Shown: one piece after another, positions 1-11,463 of the stretch
How the letters are laid out: each line of letters opens with the position of its first letter
Numbering within the stretch: the first letter of the stretch is position 1
Assembly: GCA_018340805.1 (NCBI GenBank)
Contig: JACMZG010000008.1
Coordinates: forward strand, 79,614,042 to 79,678,041
Source: Microvelia longipes
Taxonomy: Eukaryota > Arthropoda > Insecta > Hemiptera > Veliidae
Reading direction: 5' to 3'
Length of the DNA stretch: 64,000 bases
Translations under genes and position numbers: made by a program
The notes under the pieces: model-generated
What the model was told of the DNA's origin: nothing
The model's input: only the letters and a program-made list of their open reading frames with translations
The model's database searches: none

Positions 1-830
1 AATATTATAACACAAGGTCACGCAGCCACTGCCGTCGAAGGCGTCGTGGAGGATTGGAAGGAATGGTTCTGGAATGTAGGGTTTGGACAAGAGGATTAGG
101 ATGGGAATCTAATTTGGAATGAAAGGAATTGTATCGAGAGGAAACAATGTCTTTGACGAACGGAATTATCAGGTCCGTCGAAAACAAAAAACTAACTGCA
201 ATATTAAAAATTAACATAACAACAATTAGTTATTGTTGATTATTGATAAGCAAGGAAGTGCGCATTTCAAAAAAATTCGCACAGCTTGCGGACCTCATTG
301 ACAGAATTTTTTTAACCAAGGTGTCAATTCAGGTGTTTCAAACTTTAATGAGTACACGGTTGGTTCTGGGGTAAACATTGCAACTTAAAGGCGAACTTTA
401 ATAGCTACTACAGTACCTTATTTATGAAAGGTTGTCATATACAGCCTAGTTCAGGCTGATATCAAACAAATCTGGTTCAACTTTTTGATTTGATAAAATT
501 TGAGTTTTGTTAAGTGGAACTGGTATAAAAAGAATAAAAAATAAAAGAGCAGTTTCACCTAAAAAAACTCATTATTCTTAATACTGTGGTCCCTAATTAT
601 TTATTATCTATACTTTTATTATTTAATTTTATGTTATCATGTTAACATAATCTATCATTTTAATTTTTCTGTTGACATAATTATAATTTTAATTGTATGT
701 TATCATGGACGTTTCCTTAGCTTTTGTTGAGCTCCTCTACAAAACTACCTGCCTGGATAGAACTTGGGTATGGATAAGAGAAGTACAATCTCTAAATGTC
801 GTCTACATTAGAGCACAGCCAATCCTTTAA
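1..830. other. Unassigned AT-rich stretch
   Basis: I see no gene or recognised repeat here. Around 630-710 there is an imperfect direct duplication built on TGTTATCATG and TTGACATAAT. The longest open frame (about 70 codons, minus strand, 5-217) resembles nothing I know and has no start context or splice signals that would support it. Confidence 0.5.
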
Positions 831-831
831 A

Positions 832-1050
832 ATGTATATCATTTGATACTACCTAGTTTTTCTAAACAATAGTTGACGCAATATAATTGTGCGAGAGACA
901 CCTAGGAAATGTAGCTAGCAAAATGCGATGCTACATCTGGGAACTGTTCCATAATTCGACATTCGTCATCATTGATGGCTCGACATAATGTCATGTCCCA
1001 CTCTGTTTCGTTACGTCTAACTCATCAGGGCGCCGACAGCGCCTGAACTC
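832..1050 (+). repeat. Family P palindromic element, left half (P1)
   Basis: The segment begins near ATCATTTGATACTAC, runs through AATTGTGCGAGAGACACC and GGGAACTGTTCC, and stops just past the GGCGCCGACAGCGCC centre. The copy at 36868-37246 has the same arm in both orientations, so this is a half element that lost its right arm. No transposase frame is present. The family resembles a non-autonomous foldback DNA transposon; its superfamily cannot be read. Confidence 0.7.
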
Positions 1051-1249
1051 ACCTTTAAAATATTTCGACATATCTCCAGTGGTTCGAGGACCTTACTTTG
1101 CGTAACCCTGGTCTATATCTATCAAAAGGATCTATTATTAATATAAACTAATGATTTATTGTTATGGTTTGTTTTAGGTAAGCTAACCCTGATATCATTT
1201 TATTAGGTGTTTAAGCCGTAAGTTAACTTATATTTTTTTTTTATTTTTT

Positions 1250-1880
1250 CTCAGTAATTTTAATAGATGTGTTTGTCCGTTAGCATTGTAGTTCTCAGTA
1301 AGTTTAAATTAAATATTTGAAACTTGGTACGAAAATGAATCTTTAGGCCTAGTTGTGCTTTCAAGGACCTATTTTGTCTAAGAGGTCCTTAAAATATTTA
1401 TAACAATTTACCAAACATTTATAAAATTTTGAAAAATGAGTCGATCGATTTGAAATTTAACACGCATGTAGTCCTTCATTGACCTAACAAATGTACTAAG
1501 TTTTATCGTATTATTAGCGTTAGTTCAATTTTTTATCAAAGACATTTTTACATTTTTAAAAAATATTTTAAAACCGAAAAATAATTTGATTGAGTTTAAA
1601 TTTAGTACATATGTATACACGTTTATGTTATACATAAGTATACTAAGTTTTATTTTAGTTAGGCTTGTATATTTCCGGTTTTAGTTGGATCACTAATGAT
1701 AAGCATCATCGAGCTTACAACAGCTTCAAGCATACTGTTTGAATACGAGTGCTTCCGAAGACTGCAATATAATTAGACGATTTACTTATTCTGAGGTCGA
1801 CCGGAGCAAGTCCGATGTAGTGAGGATGAGCTTAACAAATACGATTAAGTGAGCAAAAGTGCCCCACAACCGATTTTCTC
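1250..1880 (+). repeat. Family L copy, strongly diverged (L1)
   Basis: Order and wording follow better copies: a GAAACTTGGTACGAAAATGA segment, a CTAAGTTTTATCGTATTATT segment, GATTGAGTTTAAATTTAGTA, then a possible 5S-like trace (ATAAGCATCATCGAGC, about 1699-1714), a degenerate GAGG-ACGAGCG-type unit and a tail like GATGTAGTGAGGATGAGC. It lacks the clear head seen at 4290, 54665 and 62395. Confidence 0.6.
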
Positions 1881-2635
1881 TTTATTTTGTTTGATAGATT
1901 TGCTAAATTTTGAGTTATTAGGTTTAGAGGGGAATGCTATGACGTCATTCGCTTCCCCCTGATATGACGTCATCTGTTAATAATCAGACACGTGTTTATT
2001 AATATAGTAGGCGTGTTATGAATTCCTTACCACATTAGTCTTCTTGGTCGTAGGATCCTCTCAAAGTCATCCTTGAGCTATTATTTAAATATTTAAATTC
2101 TTTATTTATGCCATCATTTGAAGGTGAATTATTTGGACAGGCTTGGCTCGACTTACTGCCTTGAGTTTTCTTTATTAAACTGACCTTTGTTTAGTTTGGT
2201 TGAAGATTTGATTTTGCAGTGGACTGTATTAAAATGCTTTTAGTCCTTGTATTTATTTTTTAACTTTTTAACATAATAAAAAAAGTTTAAGAAAAATTAA
2301 AGAAAATCGGGCGAGGGGTAACTCTGAACTTTCCTCACCAGATGGGATTCGCACTTAAGACTCGCTTCGCTCGTTCTGAGAATATAGATTTCGCCAGGTA
2401 TAATACAGGTATATCTTTGGAATCATTTTTCTCGTCTTCAGACAGTAAAAACTTTAATAGATTTTTATGTTGAAAACAATACTTTTCTTTTATATGGGCC
2501 TACGGTCCGCTGCCGCTACGCGGCGTCGGCCCTTCAGGTCGACCAGCGGCCCACTGTATAGTAAAATAAATCTTCTTTTTACCTATTGGTAATAACGTTA
2601 TAATTAAGTTGTTTGCTAAAATTGCTACTTAAAAT
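1881..2635. other. Unassigned; two TGACGTCA palindromes and a GC-rich patch
   Basis: Two perfect TGACGTCA octamers (the CRE/ATF consensus) lie 25 bp apart at 1940-1947 and 1965-1972. At about 2495-2550 a GC-rich patch (GGTCCGCTGCCGCTACGCGG) stands out from AT-rich surroundings and resembles GC-rich fragments near 10475 and 48290. No gene is visible. Confidence 0.5.
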
Positions 2636-2848
2636 AAATGGTCCGATTAGGCTGAAACTGGTTCCAATCGTTTTAGAATTCCTACGACCATAATAAGCTC
2701 TTCGAGGTCCTTCCGGTTTGCGGGCCTGCTTGCAATAGTTCTGTAGGAGTCTTCTCTTATCTGTCTGGATTATGTATGTCAATGACCTCTAATAAGATAT
2801 CGTAGAGGCATTGACCTAGCGTATAATATATATATATATAATATATAC

Positions 2849-2895
<47 letters not shown>

Positions 2896-3265
2896 TGGTG
2901 TTTGTTTTGTTGGTTGTGTGTATGGAATGAATACCGTTTGCACCGCTTGGCCACTCCAGCTTAATGGATTTAACTTGCCGTCTACCTGAATATGTAATAC
3001 CTTGTTTTAATAAGTTGTAATACCTTGACGTCATAATTTTTTTACAAACACTAGGGCTCGTAACCTTCCCAACATCTCGCCATATGCCAAATTTCGTTTC
3101 GGTTCGAGGAAGCCTTCGAAAGCCATCGTTCGCCATACCAAAATACAAATATACATTTTTGGACTTATATTTCTGGTATTAGGAAGCCAAACCGAATCGA
3201 TTCCTCCACCCCACCCCTCAACTTCCGTCATCCGAACCACTTCATAAGCCTACATTTATATATCT
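2636..3265 (+). repeat. Family H interspersed repeat (H1)
   Basis: Aligns by eye with 6855-7675: GCTGAAACTGGTTCCAATCG near the start, CCTTGTTTTAATAAG, TTGACGTCATAA, CATCTCGCCATATGCCAAAT, GCCTTCGAA then GTTCGCCATAC, and CTCAACTTCCGTCATCCGAA at the end. A (TA)n tract splits the copy. A 110-codon minus-strand frame over this region is a by-product of the repeat plus the TA tract. No coding domain is recognised. Confidence 0.75.
2824..2894. repeat. (TA)n microsatellite
   Basis: About 70 bp of nearly pure TA with three interruptions, lying inside family H copy H1. Confidence 0.95.
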
Positions 3266-3315
3266 ACGGTAGTAGGTATATAAATACCTAATATGAACGG
3301 TTGCTACTATCACTT

Positions 3316-3385
3316 AAATAGTTCCCGCAGGGGTTATCCCTGATTAGCCACAAACTCTAAACGGGCATTATTACTATTATCATAG
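3316..3385 (+). repeat. 3' tail of a tRNA-derived SINE (family B)
   Basis: CCCGCAGGGGTTATCC, then CTCTAAACGGGCATTATTAC with an ATT-rich tail, matches the 3' end of the intact copy at 24281-24506 (CCCGCAGGGCGAATAC, CTCTAAAACGGGCATCATC). The tRNA-like head is missing, so this is a 5'-truncated or eroded copy. Confidence 0.6.
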
Positions 3386-3467
3386 TAGGTTTATAAATGT
3401 ACAAAATCGTATACAATGAAAAATATAAATATTTGGTAAACGATAAAGTATTTGATACATTAATAAA

Positions 3468-3771
3468 ATTAGAGATATATTACTAGAGAGGCCCTATAGG
3501 TCAAATTTTGAAACATCGAAAAAGTAACCTGACCGCCTCGCCTAGGAAAAAAATGAAATAATCAGTACAAAATTACAATAACTTATATAGTAGAACGTTT
3601 AAAATACAAATAAAAACACAAACAATGTGCGGGAAGACGAAAACATTTGATTTATTATAACCTTAACTCACTCTTGAAGGAGATTTCAATGAGGTTACCC
3701 AGAGCCCCTAAGAGATGTTTCAGGCCTCTTAATTGCTATTGGCTATGCTCCCTCTAGTATATATCTCTATG
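3468..3771. mobile_element. Family Q MITE, hAT-like (Q1)
   Basis: A 304-bp element with imperfect TIRs: AGAGATATATTACTAGAG at the left end and the reverse complement of CTCTAGTATATATCTCTATG at the right. It is flanked by the 8-bp direct repeat TTAATAAA (3460-3467 and 3772-3779). An 8-bp duplication and short TIRs without coding sequence suggest a non-autonomous hAT element. Other copies lie at 18454, 38174 and 61990. Confidence 0.85.
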
Positions 3772-3779
3772 TTAATAAA

Positions 3780-4182
3780 GCACATTAATGTAAAATTAAA
3801 CTAACTGTTCCACTTTATATTGGTTCGTTATCACAATTATATACTAAGAAAGTGTTAACATTTTCTTGTGATTTCATGACCCATGTGTAGAAATCTTGTA
3901 TCTGACCCGATATTTATACTTATGAGTCAGAAATGTTAGCTTGACGTAGCGTGCAGTATGATAATGTCTATTACTCGATACATAGTATGTACTCAGAGTG
4001 ATTTAAATATAACCGTGTGATGCATCATGTGACCCGCCTTGCACTTCTGTAACATTCATCATAGTCAAATAATTTTTTTATGTTCCTTTATTCTGATCTA
4101 TTGTTATATTTATATATTGTAGTAGGGGTGAGTAATATTACAGCATATCTTCTAACACCAATTTTTTATAATTATATACAAT
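3780..4182. other. Unassigned spacer
   Basis: Mixed AT-rich sequence between Q1 and a TA tract. The only open frame in view runs into the TA tract at its 3' end and is not credible as a gene. Confidence 0.5.
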
Positions 4183-4194
4183 TTATCTATATAT

Positions 4195-4260
<66 letters not shown>
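4183..4260. repeat. (TA)n microsatellite
   Basis: About 78 bp of TA repeats just upstream of the head of the L2 repeat. Confidence 0.95.
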
Positions 4261-4262
<2 letters not shown>

Positions 4263-4665
4263 CGTTTTTTGCAAACCTAACCACATTGTTTTTTTTACTT
4301 ATCCTCATTTATACCGTTGGTATATAGAAAAAGTATTGTGTTTGCAAACAAATCAGAAACCGGAATGAAATGATCTGAATTATCCGTTTCAGATGTTTTT
4401 AAAGGCCTTCTGAATGGTTTTCACAAAGTTGTCTGTCTATGTATGTGTGTCTGTTATTATCGTACTTTTTATATATTGTATTCATGTTTGAGGGTTAAAA
4501 CTTCGTAAAAAAATTGTCTACCGCTGTAGTTGTGCTATTCGGAAAATAATTTTTATGACGTTATTATCCCGCAATAATGAATCAACAAAAATTTAAGAAA
4601 AATCATATAACGCGGAAAAACGATGCGATTGGTTAGAAAATCGCATGTGGCTATGTTTAAGACTA

Positions 4666-4733
4666 ATATATATATATATATTTATATATATATTATTTTA
4701 TTATTTATATATTATATATATTTATATATTAAT
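4666..4733. repeat. (TA)n-rich tract inside L2
   Basis: TA repeats with TTTA interruptions replace part of the family L middle region. A 102-codon frame crossing it is a repeat by-product. Confidence 0.9.
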
Positions 4734-4932
4734 GCTAAGTTTCATCTCATTATCAGCATTAGTTTAAGTTTATCGAATGACTTGTGTACGTTTTGTAAAA
4801 AATTGGGAAATGATTCAATTGAGTTTAAATTTGGTTCAAGTGTATACCTTTACATAATAAGTAAGTACACTAATTTTCGCTTCAAAAATCATGGATATAC
4901 TTGTAATATCCATGATTTTGTTGGATTATAAT

Positions 4933-4982
4933 AATAAGCAGCATTAAGCGTGGTCAGTGCTGTATGGTTGACCACTGAGAAT
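4933..4982 (+). pseudogene. 5S rRNA-like relic in L2
   Basis: AATAAGCAGCATTAAGCGTG, then GTCAGTGC, TATGGTTGACCACTGAGAA follows the order of 5S rRNA positions ~60-105 (TTAAGCAGC, TCGGGC, GGTTAGTACTTGGATGGG, GACC, TGGGAA as I know the arthropod 5S gene). The box C region is altered. Not a functional 5S gene: the 5' half is absent. Confidence 0.5.
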
Positions 4983-5160
4983 GATACGGATGCATTTAAT
5001 ATCTGAGGACGTGCGATGCGAGTCCAAAGACATTTTGCAGTATAAATTTGGTGAGTTTTATATTCTGAGGACGAGCGAAGCGAGTCAGAAGCAGGTAGGA
5101 TGAGCGTAGCGAATCCGATTTGATGGGGAATAGTTACAAGGTACACCGTACCCGATTTTT

Positions 5161-5607
5161 TAACTTATTTTATTTCTTGTAGGTGAGCCCCGTATGATTT
5201 TTTTTAGGAGGGGGAGGGATAAACCCCCTTGAAACCACCTATTTAAATCGCCTATGCTTTCAATACTTTATCTACATAACTAGTGTTTAAATCATGAAAA
5301 GTAAAAATACATGGCATTTTGCCATGTACCTAGCGAATTTTCACAGCCTCTCCACACGGCCCGCTTCGCGGGCCTGAGAGGCTTTCTTACAAATTTGATT
5401 TTACTAATTAAGATTTTATTAATACTTTATTATTAATAGTATGCTATATATTAAAACTAACAAGCATTATAAACAAAAAATATATTCATGATTTTTGTTT
5501 TTAAATAAAAAACCGTTTCCGTCACTTAGGAATCATAGATAACAATATAAATAGATGGCTCACTCAAAGAAAAAAAAAATAGTTGATGGGATGCAGGAGG
5601 CTCAAGT
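5161..5607. other. Unassigned; one strong GC-rich hairpin
   Basis: At 5345-5383 an outer 8-bp stem (AGCCTCTC / GAGAGGCT) encloses an inner stem GGCCCGC / GCGGGCC with a three-base loop. The GC-rich stem in AT-rich DNA is striking, but no RNA family is recognised. The rest holds only AT-rich sequence. Confidence 0.5.
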
Positions 5608-5615
5608 AGTACAGT

Positions 5616-6159
5616 CTTAGAATAATACTATATATAGAAGAGCTACTGATAACACGAAAGCCGGTTCACTGGTGCAAACTAAGTAATGCTGCACCCTAAC
5701 AATATACAATTTTCTAAAAAAAAAAGTTGGCAATATTTCGGTTGCTGAATTATTAGTTCTATTATTAATTAATGATTGATTATTCATAATAATAATATAA
5801 ATATTGGTATAAATTATAAATATTACAATATTTTAAGCATTTTAAATTGTAGTTTAACGTATTTATTAAAATTATATACACAATAGTAGTCTCGTCTCAA
5901 CTAAATGTAGATTCTGTATTGCCACCCTTTTGCCATCTAAGACCCACTTTTATTAAATACTCAGCAGGTGTTTTAAGTTATTAAATTTGTTCTTTCGATC
6001 TTTCTTCATTAATAGATATTTATGATATTTAAAATAATGTTTTGTTGTCAGGTTGGCAGCATTACTTAGTTTGCACCATTCAACCGGCTTTCGTGTTATC
6101 AGTGGAATTACATTGTGTTAACGGTCCTGTGCTCCTTCTATATATAGTATTATTCTAAG
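5616..6159. mobile_element. hAT-like MITE with 25-bp perfect TIRs
   Basis: A 544-bp element. Its ends (5616-5640 and 6135-6159) are perfect 25-bp inverted repeats starting CTTAGAATAATACTATATAT. It is flanked by the 8-bp direct repeat AGTACAGT (5608-5615 and 6160-6167). Subterminal inverted copies of ACTGATAACACGAAAGCCGG and TGCAAACTAAGTAATGCTGC follow inside both ends, as for transposase-binding regions. No open frame of transposase size exists. An 8-bp duplication fits hAT; the terminal bases are not the classical CA...TG. Confidence 0.88.
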
Positions 6160-6167
6160 AGTACAGT

Positions 6168-6854
6168 CTGTGGTGACAGCGTGAAACTGTCACATATTTT
6201 TATTCTGACATTTTATTTATTTATTTTTATTCAACCAAACAACGAGCTGTTGAGGGTAATCAAGTCTTCATCCATCCGCTTTTCAGCACTAGAATCATGA
6301 GGAGTCGATGGATGAGTGAATCCCAAGAAAGCTCTATAAGAATTTCGTATAAATTGGTAAAAAAGTGAAAAAAATTAATTTTCTCACTCTTACTTCACCC
6401 TTTCTGTCGTCCCCCTTGGATTTGAACCTCTAATGTCAGAGTTTCAATTTTGTTTGTTTCCTTTACTTATCCGTTTGCGCCAACCCGAGATGTTATACTC
6501 AGATAGCAAATTTAAATGTTAAGTCTAAAAAACTAAAAATGATTATTGTTATTTTTTTAAGAACGATGGTGCTGCTTCGCGAGATGAGGCCCCCAAGTTT
6601 TATTAAACAAAAATACATCGCGAATACTACAGCATACCATGATCTTTGTTTACTTTTATTTATTTTTAAAAACGATTGGCAACTGTTTGTTTTTTAAAAA
6701 AATACTACAGCACAATCTAGTAGAGAATAGAGCAAATATATATTTTTACTAGCGCTATTCAAGACTCTAGTGATGAGGCCCCCAACTTAAATCATAAACA
6801 CAAAACTTGTCAATTGAGTGTTCCTACTACACTCGGGAGTGAACCATATATCTT
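6168..6854. other. Unassigned; short direct repeats
   Basis: GATGAGGCCCCCAA occurs at about 6583 and 6772, and AATACTACAGCA occurs twice between them, suggesting an old tandem or two-ended element. No gene is visible. Confidence 0.5.
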
Positions 6855-7431
6855 AGGATTGTCTGATTGAGCTGAAACCGGTCGCAATCGTTTTAGAATG
6901 ACTTCGACCATATAAAGACTACTTCGAGGTTCTCCGCTTTACAGGCCTGCTTTGCTCGGCGGGTTTAGTGGAAGCCATTTTTTGTCCTGTCGCTCTGGGA
7001 CAGCAGGCTTACCAGGATGGAGCAAGAGGTAGAGGTCATCTTTTATACTATATCCCCACCTCTAACACTACTAAACCTAACAGATATCGTACAAGTCTTT
7101 GACCTAGACGTATACATATATACACATTATATATATGTATACTGTTTGCGCCATTTGTGATGGTTCGATTGAGCTGAAATGGTCTTAATCGATTCAGCTA
7201 GCCGTCTACCTAAACACGAAATACCTTGTTTTTAAGCCATTTCAAGTTTCAAAAAAATTTTTTTTTCATGACGTCATAACTTTGGTTTGATGACGTCATA
7301 ATGTTTTTAAAACAATAGGCCTCGTAAACTCTCACACAACATCTCGCGATTTGCAAAGTTTCGTTTCAATTTGACAACGCCTTCGAGAGTTATATCGTTC
7401 GCCATACGAAAGGGTAGAAACTCTTACATAC

Positions 7432-7483
<52 letters not shown>

Positions 7484-7492
7484 ATATATATA

Positions 7493-7543
<51 letters not shown>

Positions 7544-7675
7544 TATAATAAACTTTTTTCGGGCATATATTTTTGTTATCAGGAAGCCAATAGGAACCGA
7601 TTCCACCCACTCCCACCCTCAACTTCCGTCATCCGAACAACCTCATAAGCGTCATTTTCATAATGAAAATTCGCT
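6855..7675 (+). repeat. Family H interspersed repeat (H2)
   Basis: Longer partner of H1, with extra sequence after the AGGCCTGCTTTGCTCGGCGG segment. It shares the blocks GCCGTCTACCTAAACACGAA, CATCTCGCGATTTGCAAAG and CTCAACTTCCGTCATCCGAA, and contains TGACGTCA at 7269-7276 and 7291-7298. Its right end carries GCGTCATTTTCATAATG followed by AAAATTCGCTAAA, a hairpin-forming motif that recurs at 13183. Confidence 0.75.
7423..7551. repeat. (TA)n microsatellite
   Basis: About 130 bp of TA with a TATTAT break, inside H2. H1 carries its TA tract at a different place, so the two tracts arose separately. Confidence 0.95.
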
Positions 7676-8225
7676 AAAAAAGTTTTAAAGTTCATAAATT
7701 GTTTTCACCCCACATTTCAAACCCTCACTTTTTGGCTCAATAATGAATTTGGGTTTGGGATTTTAAATTAGTTCACAGGCTAAAATTTAATTGTACTGCA
7801 ATTCCTCGCTGTTTATCTTTTGCGAATTACCTTTGGGATATTAACGGAACGTCTTGTTCAGACCTAGTCCTTGTAAAATATAAATATCTTCTCACAGGAG
7901 ATATTATCGTCAAGTCTTATAAATTAAGACTGGGGTTTTAAAATTAGTTTTGTTATTTTAGTTCTTGTTGTACTTTGTTGTAAGCTGTAGCTTAAAACCA
8001 TTGAATCGGATAAATGAAACTTTTCCTTACATTGATAATTTCTGTAGTTTTTTTTATTATTAAGGAAGAAAACACTTTTGAAATAACTTACCTTTCTACT
8101 AATTTTCAACCAAAGAGACTAATACTATAGTATTAATTAGTTATTTAATAGTATTAATCTCTTTTTTTTTCAACGTTGAAGGTTTGTGTTTTGTCTCCTA
8201 GGATTTATACATGTATATATATTTA
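7676..8225. other. Unassigned; one AT-rich foldback
   Basis: At 8113-8165 AAGAGACTAATACTA is followed after a short loop by an inverted near-copy ending TAATCTCTT. The minus-strand open frame over 7924-8109 is AT-driven and resembles no family I know. Confidence 0.5.
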
Positions 8226-9390
8226 AGGCAGGAAAGCCTAGTTTGAGAGCGGAACTCGTGTTGTTTCTTGGATTACTTTTTTAATCAATAAAAAATACAT
8301 TTATCTACTCCTTGTATTGTAAGTTCTACGTACAGTCTTGTTTTCTCACACTGTAAATGTACTTTTACTCCCTAGGGAGGAAAAGTGAAAGTGTTGCCGA
8401 CTTGACAGAATTTTTTAGTTAAATTTTTAGGAATTTTAGGAAATTTTTCGGTACTACGGGTAGAATATACACGCGCTAATGTTTAAATTACAAATATAGT
8501 ATTACACATTATTCTATTGACAGCTTACAATAAAATAATGTGAAGATGGTGGCTTTATTCTCTCTTCATCAGAGGAATTGACATGGTAAGAATAAACTTA
8601 ACTAACACAATTAAAATTAAGAAGCTGAAGAGTATATTAATAGTTGTTAGTATTAGTTCTCTAGTCATAGATAAAATTTAATATGCAACGAGGGATGCAA
8701 GTTTTCAGCTCTCGTATTATCTCCCTCGTCAAGCCTTGGGAGCCAAAATGTTAGTTTGGTAGCTACCTCGGCAAGCCTCGGAGCTAACTAGTTTATCTCC
8801 TCGGCCTACCGGCCTCGTGAGCTAATGAAGTTTTCTCCTTCGGCGCTGCCTTAGGACGAAACTTTAAACTTGAGCTGTAAAACTTATTTTCATCCTTGTT
8901 GCATAAATAACTATTCAGTCTGTTCTTTAATTCGCATTTTTTTTAATACTTCCCTTGGTAGGACTGCACTATAAAATTTTCAGTCAAAGATTCCATACTG
9001 TGAGGACAAGATGCGAGATTTTATCTTCTCTTGTTGCGTAGGCGTCCCCCATTCACTAAAAATCATTCTATTCTATATGATTACTATTATTAAACTAAAC
9101 TATTTACTAACAAGAGAATTTTATGTTTGATTTCTAAAATTATCTACTAGGGGTTTATTTTGAGTTAGTATTGTAATGATTGAGATGTTGGACACAAAGG
9201 AAAGCCTGGAGGAAGATGTCTTTTTGATTTTGGATGCTTGCCAGTAATCAGAGGTCTTGGTTATTTAGCTCTTTGAGCACGTAATTCTTTAACTTAAGTC
9301 TAATGGTAAAACTATTAACATCTGGTTACTTTAAAAGTATTAATATTGTGCTAATATAGATGGTAAATACTATTTAAGGAGCTTTAGCCA
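8226..9390. other. Unassigned; fragments of C-like and SINE-like repeats
   Basis: 8229-8280 (AAAGCCTAG, CTCGTGTTGTTT) resembles the 3' body of SINE A copies. 8366-8385 (TACTCCCTAGGGAGGAAAAG) and the GC-rich 8690-8860 stretch (TCGGCAAGCCTCGG, TCCTCGGCCTACCGGCCTCG) resemble family C and R wording such as GGCAAAGCCGAGGGA. The remainder is AT-rich with no gene seen. Confidence 0.45.
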
Positions 9391-9392
9391 AC

Positions 9393-10395
9393 CTTGATTT
9401 TTTTCTAACAAAAGCAACTTTAGGTCGAACGAATGTTTGGTGTAACAATTCAAGGATCTTGTTTGAAAGAAAAGGTATGGGCGAATTCTCAGTGTAAAAT
9501 ATCAAGGATCTTGTTTGAAAGAAAAGTACAGACGAATTCTCAGTGTAAAATATCAAGGATCTTGTTTGAAAGAAAAGGTATGGGCGAATTCTCAGTGTAA
9601 AATATCAAGGATCTTGTTAGAAAGAAAAGTTACAGACGAATTCTCAGTGTAAAATATCAAGGATCTTGTTTGAAAGAAAAGTACAGACGAATTCTCAGTG
9701 TAAAATATGAAGGATCTTGTTTGAAAGAAAAGGTATGGGGATTCTCAGTGTAAAATATTAAGGAATCTTGTTAGAAAGAAAAGGTACAGACGAATTCTCA
9801 GTGTAAAATCAAGGATCTTGTTAGAAAGAAAGTTACAGACGAATATCTCAGTGTAAAATATCAAGGATTTTGTTTGAAAGAAAAGTACAGACGAATTCTC
9901 AGTGTAAAAATATGAAGGATCTTGTTTGAAAGAAAAGGTATGGCGAATTCTCAGTGTAAAATATTAAGGATCTTGTTAGAAAGAAAAGGTACAGACGAAT
10001 TCTCAGTGTAAAATATCAAGGATCTTGTTTGAAAGAAAAGGTTTGGGCGAATTCTCAGTGTATAATATCAAGGATCTTGTTAGAAAGAAAAGGTACAGAC
10101 GAATTCTCAGTGTAAAATATCAAGGATCTTGTTTGAAAGAAAAGGTACGAGCGAATTCTTAGTGTAAAATCAAGGATCTGTTTGAAAAGAAAAAAAGTTA
10201 CAGACGAATTCTCAGTGTAAAATATCAAGATCTTAAAGTTTGAAAGAAAATATCAAGTACAGACGAAATTCTCAGTGTGAAATATAAAGGATTTTTTTAA
10301 AAAAGGAATGACACTGACTAATTTGTTGTAAAAATTTCTAGGATCTTGTAGAAAGTGAATGGTACGGGTGATTTTGGTCAATGAAAATGAAAAAT
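9393..10395. repeat. 52-bp minisatellite, about 16 copies
   Basis: The core at 9451-10300 repeats a 52-bp unit: CAAGGATCTTGTTTGAAAGA, then AAAGGTATGGGCGAATTCTC, then AGTGTAAAATAT. Two subtypes differ in the middle (GTATGGGCGAATTC versus GTACAGACGAATTC) and in GTTTG versus GTTAG, and are intermixed. Degenerate units flank the core. AAGGATCTTG followed by an A/G-rich run also forms the end of family D elements (43085). A 60-codon minus frame here is an array by-product. Confidence 0.92.
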
Positions 10396-10861
10396 ATTTA
10401 AGTCCTGTATAAATAATAAAATATTTTTAATTAATTATTCATTACTAATAGAAAATCATGATGTTTAAAAAAAAACAAGAGGCTTCGGCGTATTTGCCAG
10501 TCCGCGGCCTCCGCGCTTTTTGTAGCCGCTCTGCGGCCATAGTTTGTTGTAGTATCGCATAGTTTGATGTACTTACTGTTAGAGGAAACAGTAATTACAC
10601 CCCTCTTTAATTTCCTCCCTCGGCTACACCTTGGGAGTAAACTTGTTGGTTCTCTCGGCTTTGCTTCAGGAAAGCCAGAGGAAGTCAGGGAAGCCAGGCT
10701 GCTTCAGGGAAGTCAGTTTGTCATATTACTGGTTTATATAAGTGTTTTTCTGCCCAAATATAACAATATCTACTGCGCATGTTTTGATACCTCTCGACTT
10801 GTTTCCCTTCTAGGTTATAAACACATGATATTATTTTGTTGTTTATCCAGTGTTAAAGTAC

Positions 10862-11058
10862 GACACACGGCTAAAATCAGTTGACAGCGCGGGAAAATAC
10901 AATAAGGTAACAATAAGGTTGGCCTGAAATTTTTGAATTATGTTAGGTTTTCAACCTGAAATAGTTGAAATTGAGTGCGTGGTTAAACATCCAGGACTAA
11001 ACTCATTGGCTCCCTCGCATATTTTTCCCACGCTGTCAACTGATTTTAGCCGTGTGTC
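10862..11058. mobile_element. Small TIR element, family K (K1)
   Basis: A ~197-bp segment bounded by GACACACGGCTAAAATCAGT (with TGACAGCG following) and its inverted partner ending ACTGATTTTAGCCGTGTGTC, differing at one or two bases. The same ends bound a ~0.9-kb element at 29272-30158. No target duplication is evident and there is no coding sequence. Confidence 0.7.
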
Positions 11059-11463
11059 TTATTATAGCCGTATATCATCTGTTTAAAAAATGTTAGATGT
11101 TGAAATGTTAAAAGTTAAAATGAACTTAGTTAAGTCAAAAGGTAGTTGTCTTGTCTGATGATGACGCGACGGGTGGTCGACCCCCCATGATTCACTTATT
11201 GAAATATTAATTCCTTATCGATCATTTCCCGTTTATTTGAACTATTTGTACTGCAACTGCTTTGATATGTATCTAGACCAGCGGCTCTAATCTGTATTGT
11301 ATTGGGGATTTCCCATACTTTGATCGATATTATGTTTCTAATTTTCCAGATAACAAACATTGTGAGTAAATAACATCGTTTACCATTAGCTTCTAACTTA
11401 AATATTATATGCTACTATTGCATTGGATTTAGAGTGAGGAAGGGTTATAGGAAACTCTGCGAT

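Larger units (their letters stand above)
4290..5160 (+). repeat. Family L interspersed repeat, near full length (L2)
   Basis: One of the fullest copies. The head has CTTATCCTCATTTATACCG and AGAAAAAGTATTGTGTTTGC; the middle has GTCTGTTATTATCGTAC, ATTATCCCGCAATAATGA and CATCTCATTATCAGCATTAG; then come a 5S-like segment (4933-4982), two units starting 62 bp apart (5003 and 5065) with the GAGCGAAGCGAGT motif, and the tail ACCGTACCCGATTTTTT. A TA tract interrupts it at 4666-4733. No protein frame is conserved between copies, so it looks non-autonomous. Confidence 0.8.

Noticed and set aside
2816..3148. 110-codon minus frame
   Set aside because: Made from family H sequence plus a TA tract; the frame is not kept in the second H copy.
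9451..10300. Possible CRISPR array
   Set aside because: The whole 52-bp unit repeats with no unique spacers, and the surroundings are eukaryotic transposons. The same holds for the other arrays.
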